Both the position numbers and the translations under genes were made by a program. Below are positions 9,320 through 16,058 of a stretch of DNA of 42,864 nucleotides, piece by piece (positions within the stretch are counted from its first letter, which is position 1; every line of letters starts with the position of its first letter). The notes beneath the pieces are model-generated. The model saw nothing but the letters and a program-made list of their open reading frames with translations. It had not been told where the DNA came from and did not search any database. This DNA comes from an uncultured Lachnospiraceae bacterium (GTDB taxonomy: Bacteria > Bacillota > Clostridia > Lachnospirales > Lachnospiraceae), in the NCBI GenBank assembly GCA_902762955.1, contig CACWQH010000017.1, positions 1-42,864 on the forward strand, given 5' to 3'.

Positions 9320-10090
9320 ATGTATAATATTTTATTAATTGGAAAGCCAAATGAGACTTTTAAGGATGTACATGATTTTCTTGCTGACAAATTTAATGTA
9401 CAGTTTGGCTCGGAAAATCCTGAAGCTCTTGAGAGTATTCTGAAATTCTCCAGACCGGATGCGATTTTGATTTGTCTGATAGGCTTTTATGAAAAGCATA
9501 AGAAGATTTTCAATCTTGTAAACAGTGAGTACCCAACTGTACCGGTTGTAACCTTGGGCACGGATGAAGAACATTTCCGTTTCGAAGAATTTGAAATGGA
9601 TATGCGTTATGTGAATCTTACAAGACCTGTTAAAAATTCGGAAATTCTGGATTCCATAAATATGGCTGTAGATTTTTACGAATCAATGAGGATGGCTACC
9701 GGTAAAATAGCACCGGGAGAAAAAAGAAGAATACTTGTGGTTGATGATGACGGAGCTTCTTTAAGAAGTATAAAGGCAATTTTAGATTCAAAATATGATG
9801 TGTCAGTTGTTAATTCCGGTATGAAAGCACTGACAAGTATCGGAAAAATTTGTCCTGATCTGATAATACTTGATTATGAAATGCCAAAATGTGATGGAAG
9901 AAGAACACTTGAAATGATACGTGATGAGGATGAATACAGTTCGATTCCGGTTATCTTTTTAACAGGAGTAAGTGACACATGGCATGTAAAAGCCGTGCTT
10001 GAGCTTAAGCCTGCAGGATATCTTTTAAAACCGATTGAACCACATATTTTGCTTGATAAGGTGGAAGAGATTTTTAAAAAGAAAGGATAG
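9320..10090 (+). CDS. Response regulator with degenerate and canonical REC domains
   Basis: A 256-residue protein made of two receiver-like domains and no DNA-binding or enzymatic output. Residues 1-115 follow the REC fold pattern (YNILLIGKPN start, strand AILICLIG) but lack the acidic pocket and phospho-acceptor Asp. Residues 134-256 are a full REC: RRILVVDDDG acidic pair, Asp185 in IILDYEMPKCDG, Thr in VIFLTG, and Lys in LLKPIEP. Being stand-alone and next to a hybrid kinase with an Hpt domain, it probably accepts phosphate from His1214 of that kinase and signals by protein contact. GCGGAGGATG at 9306-9315 is the ribosome binding site. A strong terminator follows. Confidence 0.9.
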   Translation: MYNILLIGKPNETFKDVHDFLADKFNVQFGSENPEALESILKFSRPDAILICLIGFYEKHKKIFNLVNSEYPTVPVVTLGTDEEHFRFEEFEMDMRYVNLTRPVKNSEILDSINMAVDFYESMRMATGKIAPGEKRRILVVDDDGASLRSIKAILDSKYDVSVVNSGMKALTSIGKICPDLIILDYEMPKCDGRRTLEMIRDEDEYSSIPVIFLTGVSDTWHVKAVLELKPAGYLLKPIEPHILLDKVEEIFKKKG

Positions 10091-10122
10091 TTAAATTCAC
10101 ATTAGTTATACTTATTAAAAAA

Positions 10123-10160
10123 GCAGAGAAAATCAAATTGATGATTTTCTCTGCCTTTTT
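10123..10160 (+). terminator. Rho-independent terminator of the EAL/kinase/regulator operon
   Basis: A 13-bp perfect stem (GCAGAGAAAATCA paired with TGATTTTCTCTGC, loop of 6 nt) is followed by six T residues. It sits 33 bp after the response regulator stop. Confidence 0.92.
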
Positions 10161-10267
10161 TATACTTACAATCAGAACAGAAAAAAATAAGGAGGACTAT
10201 ATAAAAAAGTTCTTGAAAATATTTTTTAATTAGATTAACCTTGTTTTTAGGACGTCCGAATTAATGT

Positions 10268-10393
10268 GATATGTGGTGTGGCATAGGAAAAGGCATCTTG
10301 TCATATTTAGGTACACGCAAATCTCGCTGTCGCTCACGATTTGCTTAGCACCTAAATATGACAAGATGCCTGACGACATGACACACCATATAT
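10268..10393. repeat. 126-bp imperfect palindrome (MITE-like or structured RNA element)
   Basis: The core is a perfect 22-bp inverted repeat (10291-10312 with 10350-10371, reading AGGCATCTTGTCATATTTAG then GT). Outside it lies a second paired block (10268-10284 with about 10377-10393) with only a few mismatches, mostly compatible with G-U pairs in RNA. Inside it GCAAATC (10317-10323) pairs with GATTTGC (10338-10344). The 14-nt loop is rich in TCGC. It is noncoding and lies between a terminator and the serine hydrolase gene. It may be a miniature inverted-repeat element or a cruciform. Its presence elsewhere in the genome is unknown. Confidence 0.65.
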
Positions 10394-10418
10394 TGTCATA
10401 ATATAGGAGGATTAAACT

Positions 10419-11411
10419 ATGACTAAAGAACAATTGCATAATGTAGTAATAAGAAGCAAGGGTAATGAAAGTAATATCCGCCAGATATATGCCATAAGAA
10501 ACGGTGAAACGGTATATGAAGACAGCTGGCGTGGGTTCAAGACGGAGGATGCCTTAAATGTTATGTCTGTCACCAAGGGTGTTATGGCACTTCTTATCGG
10601 AATAGCCATAGATAAGGGGTATATAAAGGATGTTGACACAAAGGTGCTTGAATTTTTTCCGGACTATACGGTTAAGCGTGGGGAAAAGACTATCTATGAG
10701 GTCACATTAAAGCACCTTTTAACAATGACCGCTCCGTACAAATATCGTTCGGAGCCATGGACAAAGGTCTGCACATCCCCTGACTGGACGGTGGCGGCAC
10801 TCGACCTTTTGGGCGGAAAAGCAGGCATCACAGGCGATTTTAAGTATTCAACACTGGGTATACAGATACTTTCCGGAATAATTGAAAAAGTTTCCGGTGA
10901 AAAGTGCATAGACTTTGCTAACAAGTATCTGTTTGAACCGCTTGGAATCGCTGAACATAAGATACACGGAGCAAGCGACAAGGACGATCAGTTTGACTTT
11001 CTTATGAACAAGAACCCAAGAAAAAATGAGTGGTATTCAGATCCGAAGGATACGGTTACTGCCGGCTGGGGACTCTGCCTGTCAGCACATGACCTTGCAA
11101 GGCTTGGAACACTAATAACGGGCAAGGGTAAGGGAGAACACGGTCAGATCATTTCTTCCGGATGGATAGATGAGATGATAACACCAAAGCTTAAGCTTGA
11201 TAAAATGTTTGGATTTATGGAATACGGCTATCTGTGGTACAAGCCATATGAGGATAAAAACATTTACGCTGCAATCGGTGACGGTGGAAATGTAATATAT
11301 GCCGATGTTGATAATAAGATTTCCGTAGGTGTAACCGGTACATTTAAACCACGTATCTTTGACAGAATTGATTTTATAGAAAAGAATGTGATACCTGTTT
11401 TTGAGGGATAA
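10419..11411 (+). CDS. Serine hydrolase, class C beta-lactamase/penicillin-binding-protein-like
   Basis: A 330-residue member of the beta-lactamase-related serine hydrolase family (EstB/PBP4* type). The catalytic SxxK is SVTK (in VMSVTKGVMALLIG, about residues 49-52), the Tyr motif is YSTLGIQIL (about residue 146), and the third motif region is IGDGGNVIYAD near residues 286-296. There is no signal peptide, so it is probably cytosolic and more likely an esterase or peptidase than an antibiotic resistance enzyme. The start at 10419 follows AGGAGG at 10405-10410. It overlaps the ribosome binding site of the next gene, suggesting translational coupling. Confidence 0.88.
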   Translation: MTKEQLHNVVIRSKGNESNIRQIYAIRNGETVYEDSWRGFKTEDALNVMSVTKGVMALLIGIAIDKGYIKDVDTKVLEFFPDYTVKRGEKTIYEVTLKHLLTMTAPYKYRSEPWTKVCTSPDWTVAALDLLGGKAGITGDFKYSTLGIQILSGIIEKVSGEKCIDFANKYLFEPLGIAEHKIHGASDKDDQFDFLMNKNPRKNEWYSDPKDTVTAGWGLCLSAHDLARLGTLITGKGKGEHGQIISSGWIDEMITPKLKLDKMFGFMEYGYLWYKPYEDKNIYAAIGDGGNVIYADVDNKISVGVTGTFKPRIFDRIDFIEKNVIPVFEG

Positions 11412-11418
11412 ATTCACT

Positions 11419-12099
11419 ATGAAAAAATTAAGAATGATAATTGATATAATAATGGTAGTTCTCCTGCCGCTTCTTATGGCTTATTCTTTAATCGGAGAAA
11501 AGCTGCATGAGATTCTCGGAATCTCGATATTTGCGCTTTTTATAGCACATCACATCATAAATCGTAAGTGGTGGACGAGTCTTTTTAAGGGGAAGTATAA
11601 TTCGGTAAGGATTCTTAATACGGTTGTGAATCTTTTTCTTGCTATTTTCATGATTTTACAGCCGATAAGCGGAATCCTTATGTCGAAGTACATTTTGAAA
11701 AATGTAATGATAAGCGGTACTGCAAGCACTATGCGAAAGATTCATATGACACTCGCATATTGGGGATTTATAATGCTTAGCTTTCATCTGGGGCTTCACA
11801 TCAAAGCAATGAGCGCAAAAATAAGCAAGCATATGAATAAGGCGATAAGAACAATGATTGCAGTGCTCTTTTTACTGATAGCGGCATACGGAGTGTATGC
11901 ATTTAAGAAAAGGGGATTGGGAGATTACCTTATGATGAAGGTGATGTTTGCCTTCTTTGATTATAAGGAATCAAAGGTAAGATTTCTCCTGGATTACGCT
12001 GCTATTATGGTACTCTTCGGTGAACTGGCTTACCTGATACAGAGCTTTTTAGGAAAATCAGCAGGGATAAGATTAGAGATTGGGCGACGGAGGAACTGA
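11419..12099 (+). CDS. DUF4405 membrane protein, probably frameshifted near its end
   Basis: A 226-residue membrane protein with about five hydrophobic helices. HHIINRKWW (near residues 49-57) and a His-rich helix containing IHMTL and FHLGLHIKAM are typical of DUF4405, a cytochrome b561-like family thought to bind haem through histidines. ATG 11419 is preferred over TTG 11401 because GAGGGA lies at 11403-11408. The last residues (GIRLEIGRRRN) look unlike a natural tail. In the +2 frame the DNA continues as ISRDKIRDWATEELKKAV and ends at TAA 12132-12134, a more protein-like C-terminus. One missing A in the GGAAAATCAGC run near 12050 would explain this. The function is unknown. Confidence 0.75.
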   Translation: MKKLRMIIDIIMVVLLPLLMAYSLIGEKLHEILGISIFALFIAHHIINRKWWTSLFKGKYNSVRILNTVVNLFLAIFMILQPISGILMSKYILKNVMISGTASTMRKIHMTLAYWGFIMLSFHLGLHIKAMSAKISKHMNKAIRTMIAVLFLLIAAYGVYAFKKRGLGDYLMMKVMFAFFDYKESKVRFLLDYAAIMVLFGELAYLIQSFLGKSAGIRLEIGRRRN

Positions 12100-12150
12100 A
12101 AAAAGCTGTAACAGCAGATGACCTGTATAAATAAAAATTTAAATGATATA

Positions 12151-12179
12151 TGGACAATAATTTAAAGAAACGCTATTAT
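12151..12179 (+). promoter_or_regulatory. Sigma-A promoter of the 12260 locus
   Basis: TGGACA (12151-12156), 17-bp spacer, TATTAT (12174-12179). The predicted start at about 12186 falls inside the palindrome at 12184-12203, the layout of a repressor-controlled promoter. Confidence 0.65.
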
Positions 12180-12183
12180 TATT

Positions 12184-12203
12184 AAGTTAGATAAAACTAA
12201 CTT
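12184..12203. promoter_or_regulatory. GTTAG-N6-CTAAC operator, copy 1
   Basis: Perfect 7-bp arms AAGTTAG and CTAACTT around ATAAAA, just downstream of the -10 box. It is the first of four sites with the same GTTAG-N6-CTAAC core in the window. The shape resembles DtxR/IdeR iron boxes; that assignment is inferred. Confidence 0.65.
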
Positions 12204-12259
12204 CATAATTTTTTTGCTTTATTTAATATAAGATAGTTTAATTAATAAAGGTAAGACAT

Positions 12260-12603
12260 ATGACAGAAAAAAATATTGAATCAAAAAATATGGCAATCGC
12301 AGGAGTTTGCGGTGCTGTAATTTATGGAATTGCAGATATGTTTCTTTATATGGGAACGGATATTTTTTCAAAAGACACTACAGCGCTTTGGAGGGTTCCG
12401 GAGTGGAGGCTTATGGCATCCATGAGTATTGGTGTCGTTGGAAGTCTTCTGATGATACTTGGTTTTATCAGCTTATACAGACTCTATGAGTATGTACGGG
12501 AGAATGGGGACTTACCGGCTCGTTAGAAAGCTTGTTTGAAACCACATTCTTTATTCTGTCACTTTTGTACTGGCGGAAGAGTTTAAATAAAAATGAGAAT
12601 TAG
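12260..12603 (+). pseudogene. Remnant of a small membrane protein gene (DUF6796-like)
   Basis: The open frame 12260-12526 encodes 88 residues with two hydrophobic helices (IAGVCGAVIYGIADMFLYMG and SIGVVGSLLMILGFISLY) and a VPEWRLMAS segment that I associate with DUF6796. The frame then ends in ENGDLPAR. In another frame the next 70 bp encode ESLFETTFFILSLLYWRKS and stop at TAG 12601-12603, which looks like the lost C-terminal membrane segment. I infer an internal deletion with frameshift, since full family members are longer as I recall. No strong Shine-Dalgarno precedes ATG 12260 (AAAGGTAAG). It has an operator-bearing promoter of its own. Confidence 0.5.
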
Positions 12604-12615
12604 GAGAGAAAAAGG

Positions 12616-13557
12616 ATGAAGGATGAATTAAATATCAAGGCTGTCATCGGAACCAATGCCTGGGGTGGTTCTTTATACGGTAAGGCTGTTCGTGGCAGCT
12701 ATGTGGAGGATGATGTTATAAAGGAAGCGATGCAGGCGGGAAAGGAAACGGGACTTATCACCTATGACCTTGCCAGAGATTATGGCTTTGGAAAAGCACA
12801 GAAAATGATAGGGGAATTCGGTACAGAGGACATAATTATTTCTGCAAAATATACCCCTTTTACACACTATAAAAAGGGGTGTGTAAGAAAGTCTTTGGAA
12901 AAGTCTTTGGATGATTTTAAAAGAGATTATGTAGATATATACTGGCTTCATCTTCCGACGGATATAAAAGAGCATCTTGAGGAAATAATCGAACTTTATA
13001 AGGAGGGAAAAATCCGATACATAGGTGTATCCAACTTTACGCTTGAGGAATGTAAGCGTTCAAAGGAAATACTTGATGAGGCGGGTATACCTCTTTACGG
13101 AGTTCAGAATCATTATAGTATCATATGCAGAGACTGGGAGGATAACGGACTTCTTAAGTGGTGTAAGGATAATGATATTGCATTTTGGGCATGGGCGGTT
13201 TTGGAGGAAGGCCTTTTGGTAGACCCGAGAATTAAAAAGAAGTCTCCGATGAAGTTCACATTTAACAGAAAGGTTAAAAAGCTTAAAAGATTATATAAGA
13301 TAATGATAAGGGTCGCAGAAAGACATGATATAAAGGTTCCGCAGGTTGCCATGGCATTTTGCTCTTCAAAGGGGATAGTTCCGATGTGCGGATGCAGGAA
13401 GCCTGAACAGGTAAAGGATCTGGCAGAGGCTATAGATATAAAGCTCACAAGTGGAGAGATTAAAAGACTTGAAGAGGCTGCGGATGAAGCAGATGTTAAA
13501 ATCATGGGAGCTGATATATTTAGAGCGTTTGTTCTAAAGGATAAAAAGAAAAAATAA
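12616..13557 (+). CDS. Aldo/keto reductase
   Basis: A 313-residue cytosolic NAD(P)H-dependent oxidoreductase with a TIM barrel. The family catalytic set is visible: Asp and Tyr in TYDLARDYGFG (about residues 50-60), Lys in IISAKYTP (about 78), and His in DIYWLHLP (about 112). IRYIGVSNF is the standard strand before the Ser/Asn pair, and GCRKPEQVKDL is the cofactor-phosphate region. AGGAGA at 12602-12607 serves ATG 12616. It may be cotranscribed with the preceding remnant and therefore sit under the operator at 12184. The substrate is not predictable. Confidence 0.9.
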   Translation: MKDELNIKAVIGTNAWGGSLYGKAVRGSYVEDDVIKEAMQAGKETGLITYDLARDYGFGKAQKMIGEFGTEDIIISAKYTPFTHYKKGCVRKSLEKSLDDFKRDYVDIYWLHLPTDIKEHLEEIIELYKEGKIRYIGVSNFTLEECKRSKEILDEAGIPLYGVQNHYSIICRDWEDNGLLKWCKDNDIAFWAWAVLEEGLLVDPRIKKKSPMKFTFNRKVKKLKRLYKIMIRVAERHDIKVPQVAMAFCSSKGIVPMCGCRKPEQVKDLAEAIDIKLTSGEIKRLEEAADEADVKIMGADIFRAFVLKDKKKK

Positions 13558-13605
13558 TTTCAAGAAATTAAAAAGAGTTATACTTAAAAAATGAGGTGAG
13601 ATAAT

Positions 13606-14103
13606 ATGCTTTTAACTATTTTTTTGGCAATTATATTTTGTGGTGCGATAACTATGGTACTTATATCGGCGGTGGCTTTCATTCAGGAAAAAAAGCTTTT
13701 TTATTCTGCACCTAAGGAAGCTCAGGAAATTTTGATTCCGAAAGATAAAGAGCTGTTTTACGGAGCGAAGGTATTCGGATGGATACTTATGATTATGAGT
13801 TTTATTATGATAGCCGGAGTCGGAGTGGTTTCCATATGGGACGGATTTAGAAGTGATTTTACATTTCTACAGTTCTTCTTAAGGTTTGTGACGATATTTA
13901 CCATTTACAAAATATACGATATGATTTTCTTTGATTATTTTCTGCTTTGTAAATTCAGGTTTTTTCAGTATTATTTTCCGGAGGTGGGAAGCGTATACAA
14001 TAACAGAAAATACGGATTTAACATTAAAAGCCAGCTGTTAAAGCTGCTTGTTATATTTCCTGCTGCTTCTGCTCTGGCGGCATGGATTTGTTCTCTCTTT
14101 TAA
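13606..14103 (+). CDS. Membrane protein of unknown family
   Basis: A 165-residue protein that I do not recognise. It starts with a hydrophobic helix (about 1-27), has a short charged cytosolic segment (EKKLFYSAPKEAQEILIPKD), a second helix (about 56-76), an aromatic-rich third helix (about 88-112), and a C-terminal helix (about 145-163). The middle is rich in Phe and Tyr (FFDYFLLCKFRFFQYYF). No catalytic motif is seen. The start is supported by a GAGGTGAG site at 13592-13599. A promoter for the DUF3793 region begins just after its stop. Confidence 0.7.
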   Translation: MLLTIFLAIIFCGAITMVLISAVAFIQEKKLFYSAPKEAQEILIPKDKELFYGAKVFGWILMIMSFIMIAGVGVVSIWDGFRSDFTFLQFFLRFVTIFTIYKIYDMIFFDYFLLCKFRFFQYYFPEVGSVYNNRKYGFNIKSQLLKLLVIFPAASALAAWICSLF

Positions 14104-14116
14104 TTATTAAAATCGC

Positions 14117-14144
14117 TTGACAAAACAAAATATATCTATATAAT
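14117..14144 (+). promoter_or_regulatory. Consensus sigma-A promoter of the DUF3793 region
   Basis: TTGACA (14117-14122), 16-bp spacer, TATAAT (14139-14144). An operator palindrome begins at the next base, so repressor binding would cover the transcription start at about 14151. Confidence 0.8.
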
Positions 14145-14160
14145 GTTAGTTGTGGCTAAC
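14145..14160. promoter_or_regulatory. GTTAG-N6-CTAAC operator, copy 2
   Basis: GTTAG-TTGTGG-CTAAC directly abuts the -10 box of a near-perfect promoter. This gives the strongest positional evidence that the motif is a repressor site. Confidence 0.75.
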
Positions 14161-14169
14161 TCAAATATT

Positions 14170-14210
14170 CCATCCATTAGAATTAAATAATCAATGGATG
14201 GTTTATTTTA
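14170..14210 (+). terminator. Possible early terminator or attenuator hairpin
   Basis: A 9-bp stem, CCATCCATT (14170-14178) with AATGGATGG (14193-14201), is followed by TTTATTTTA. It would end a transcript of about 60 nt from the promoter at 14117. It may equally be a leader hairpin; the T tract is interrupted by an A. Confidence 0.5.
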
Positions 14211-14219
14211 AACATATGG

Positions 14220-14235
14220 GTTAGGTTAAACTAAC
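14220..14235. promoter_or_regulatory. GTTAG-N6-CTAAC operator, copy 3
   Basis: GTTAG-GTTAAA-CTAAC lies 84 bp before the DUF3793 start and is followed at once by TATATA, a possible -10. No convincing -35 was found at this second site. Confidence 0.7.
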
Positions 14236-14318
14236 TATATAAAATTTAGTTTTGCATATCTTTTATAAATCTAAGAAATAATAATAGTCAAATATATTAT
14301 TACTTTTGAGAGGTGCAT

Positions 14319-14870
14319 ATGAAAGACAATTACGTTGTTAAACATTGTTCGCCTACGTTGGCGGGACTTAAAACCGGAAGTCTTTTTTCGGTTTCGGGAG
14401 AGTCGAGGGAGGCAATTAATAATGACCTGCGTGCCCTTAATGAGGTTTTACGAAAAAAAGGACTCAGAATAATTCCGTTAAGATATACCAATAAGTATGT
14501 TCTGATTTATATGTATAGATTTAAAAAATTAAAAGAGGATTTAATGCGCCCGGAGACAAGAAAGATCCTTTGCAATAAAGGATATAACTGTGCCAATCCC
14601 GACGTATGTGTTGCACAGCTGGTTGAACACTTAAAAAATGACAAGGATTTTCCGCATGAAATCGGTCTTTTCCTTGGTTACCCCGAAAAGGATGTTAAGG
14701 GCTTTATGAATAATCCGGATGAAGGGGTTATGTGTATGGGATGCTGGAAGGTGTACGGAGATGTTGAGGAAGCAAAACGAACCTTTCAGATTTTTAACAG
14801 ATGTACGGAATGGTATTGCCATGCGATAAATCATGGAAGAACATTGGAACAGCTTATTGTACCGGATTAA
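14319..14870 (+). CDS. DUF3793 family protein
   Basis: A 183-residue soluble protein. Recognisable DUF3793 features are the N-terminal HCSPTLAGLKTGSLFSV segment, a central RPETRKILCNKGY, the FPHEIGLFLGYPEKDVKGF stretch, and CMGCWKVYGD. Seven cysteines are spread over the second half. The biochemical role is unknown. In Clostridia the family often sits near flavodoxins and iron-uptake genes, and here a flavodoxin gene follows and two iron-box-like operators precede it. I therefore infer a link to iron limitation. ATG 14319 is preferred to GTG 14313 because GAGAGG lies at 14308-14313. Confidence 0.85.
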   Translation: MKDNYVVKHCSPTLAGLKTGSLFSVSGESREAINNDLRALNEVLRKKGLRIIPLRYTNKYVLIYMYRFKKLKEDLMRPETRKILCNKGYNCANPDVCVAQLVEHLKNDKDFPHEIGLFLGYPEKDVKGFMNNPDEGVMCMGCWKVYGDVEEAKRTFQIFNRCTEWYCHAINHGRTLEQLIVPD

Positions 14871-14970
14871 ATATGTTAAATGAATCCTAAAAAATGGGAT
14901 TTATAAAATAAATATAATTCTATATATGATTAAAAGGTCATATATACTGTAAATTAAAGGAGGACAAAAA

Positions 14971-15393
14971 ATGAGTAAGGTAGCAGTTGTATACTGGAGT
15001 GGTACGGGAAATACCGCAGCTATGGCAGGAGCAGTTGAGGAAGGCGCAAGGGATGCAGGAGCAGAGGTATCTGTATTTGGTCCGTCAGAATTTAACAGCA
15101 GTATGGTAGCCGATTTTGATGGCATTGCGTTTGGATGCCCTGCGATGGGTGCCGAGGTACTTGAGGAAAGTGAGTATGAGCCGATGTTCACGGATGTTGA
15201 AGGTTCATTGTCAGGAAAGAAAATAGCTTTGTTTGGTTCCTACGGATGGGGTGACGGACAGTGGATGAGAGACTGGGAGGAGCGTGCAGGTGCAGTCGGA
15301 GCCCAGCTTGCATATGAATCAGTTATGGCCAATAATGCACCTAATGAAGACGATATCGAAGAGTGTAAATCTTTGGGAAGAGCTCTTGCATAA
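14971..15393 (+). CDS. Flavodoxin
   Basis: A 140-residue short-chain flavodoxin. The FMN phosphate loop is WSGTGNTAAMA (residues 10-20). FGCPAMGAEVLEESEYEP (about 54-71) is the ring-binding loop, with Met in place of the usual Trp, and FGSYGWGDGQWMRDWEER (about 89-106) is the second loop. It carries one or two electrons at low potential and commonly replaces ferredoxin under iron limitation. This fits the preceding DUF3793 gene and operators. AAAGGAGG at 14957-14964 precedes ATG 14971. It is followed by a hairpin and a strong terminator. Confidence 0.95.
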   Translation: MSKVAVVYWSGTGNTAAMAGAVEEGARDAGAEVSVFGPSEFNSSMVADFDGIAFGCPAMGAEVLEESEYEPMFTDVEGSLSGKKIALFGSYGWGDGQWMRDWEERAGAVGAQLAYESVMANNAPNEDDIEECKSLGRALA

Positions 15394-15401
15394 TTAATTT
15401 A

Positions 15402-15427
15402 ACATATCTTTTATATAAAAGATATGT
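15402..15427. terminator. AT-rich hairpin after flavodoxin
   Basis: ACATATCTTTT pairs with AAAAGATATGT across a 4-nt ATAT loop. There is no T tract, so it may be a 3'-end stabiliser rather than a terminator. Confidence 0.45.
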
Positions 15428-15434
15428 ACATAGA

Positions 15435-15500
15435 CAATCAGTCGGATATGTCAACAGGTTTAGATATCTGTTGCCTGTCCGGCTGATTGTTTTTTATTTT
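15435..15500 (+). terminator. Strong terminator after flavodoxin
   Basis: CAATCAGTCGGA (15435-15446) pairs with TCCGGCTGATTG (15478-15489). An inner CAACAG/CTGTTG stem stacks inside, and T7-A-T4 follows. Confidence 0.88.
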
Positions 15501-15550
15501 ATACGGTGTTATAATATGCAGTATGCTAAAAATGAACAGGAGTATTACTT

Positions 15551-16033
15551 ATGATAGAGATTAGAGAATTCAAAAAAGAAGACATATCCAGGATGATATA
15601 TATATGGAATGAAGTGGTTGAAGAGGGCATAGCATTTCCTCAGGAGGATTTGTTGGATGAACAATCCGGGTTGGAGTTTTTTGCCGGACAAAGCTTTACG
15701 GGAGTGGCTTCTGAAGATGGAGAGATAGTCGGACTTTACATCCTTCATCCCAATAATGTAGGACGCTGCGGACATATCTGCAATGCCAGCTATGCCGTTA
15801 ATTCCTCATGCAGAGGAAAGCATATAGGAGAGGCGTTGGTTAAGGATTGTCTGATAAAGGCAAAGGAGCTTGGCTTCAGAGTGCTTCAGTTTAATGCAGT
15901 TGTTGAAAGCAATGTTCACGCAAGACATCTGTACGAACGACTGGGCTTTAAACAGCTTGGAACCATACCGGGAGGCTTCAGGATGAAGGACGGACATTAC
16001 GAAAATATCTGTCCGTATTATCATGAGGTATAA
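15551..16033 (+). CDS. GNAT-family N-acetyltransferase
   Basis: A 160-residue acetyl-CoA-dependent acetyltransferase. IREFKKEDISRMIYIWNE is the N-terminal helix region. SCRGKHIGEALVKDCL (about 92-107) contains the acetyl-CoA pyrophosphate loop (Q/RxxGxG/A), and ESNVHARHLYERLGFKQLG (about 118-136) is the standard C-terminal motif. A mid-domain HICNASYAV strand is typical of phosphinothricin-acetyltransferase-like members. The acceptor is unknown. The start follows a CAGGAG at 15537-15542, and the next gene begins 25 bp after its stop. Confidence 0.9.
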   Translation: MIEIREFKKEDISRMIYIWNEVVEEGIAFPQEDLLDEQSGLEFFAGQSFTGVASEDGEIVGLYILHPNNVGRCGHICNASYAVNSSCRGKHIGEALVKDCLIKAKELGFRVLQFNAVVESNVHARHLYERLGFKQLGTIPGGFRMKDGHYENICPYYHEV

Positions 16034-16058
16034 AATGTATTATTGATAAGGAGAGCCT

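Noticed and set aside
10419..11411. Antibiotic-resistance beta-lactamase
   Set aside because: There is no signal peptide and the third motif departs from KTG, so a general serine hydrolase is the safer call.
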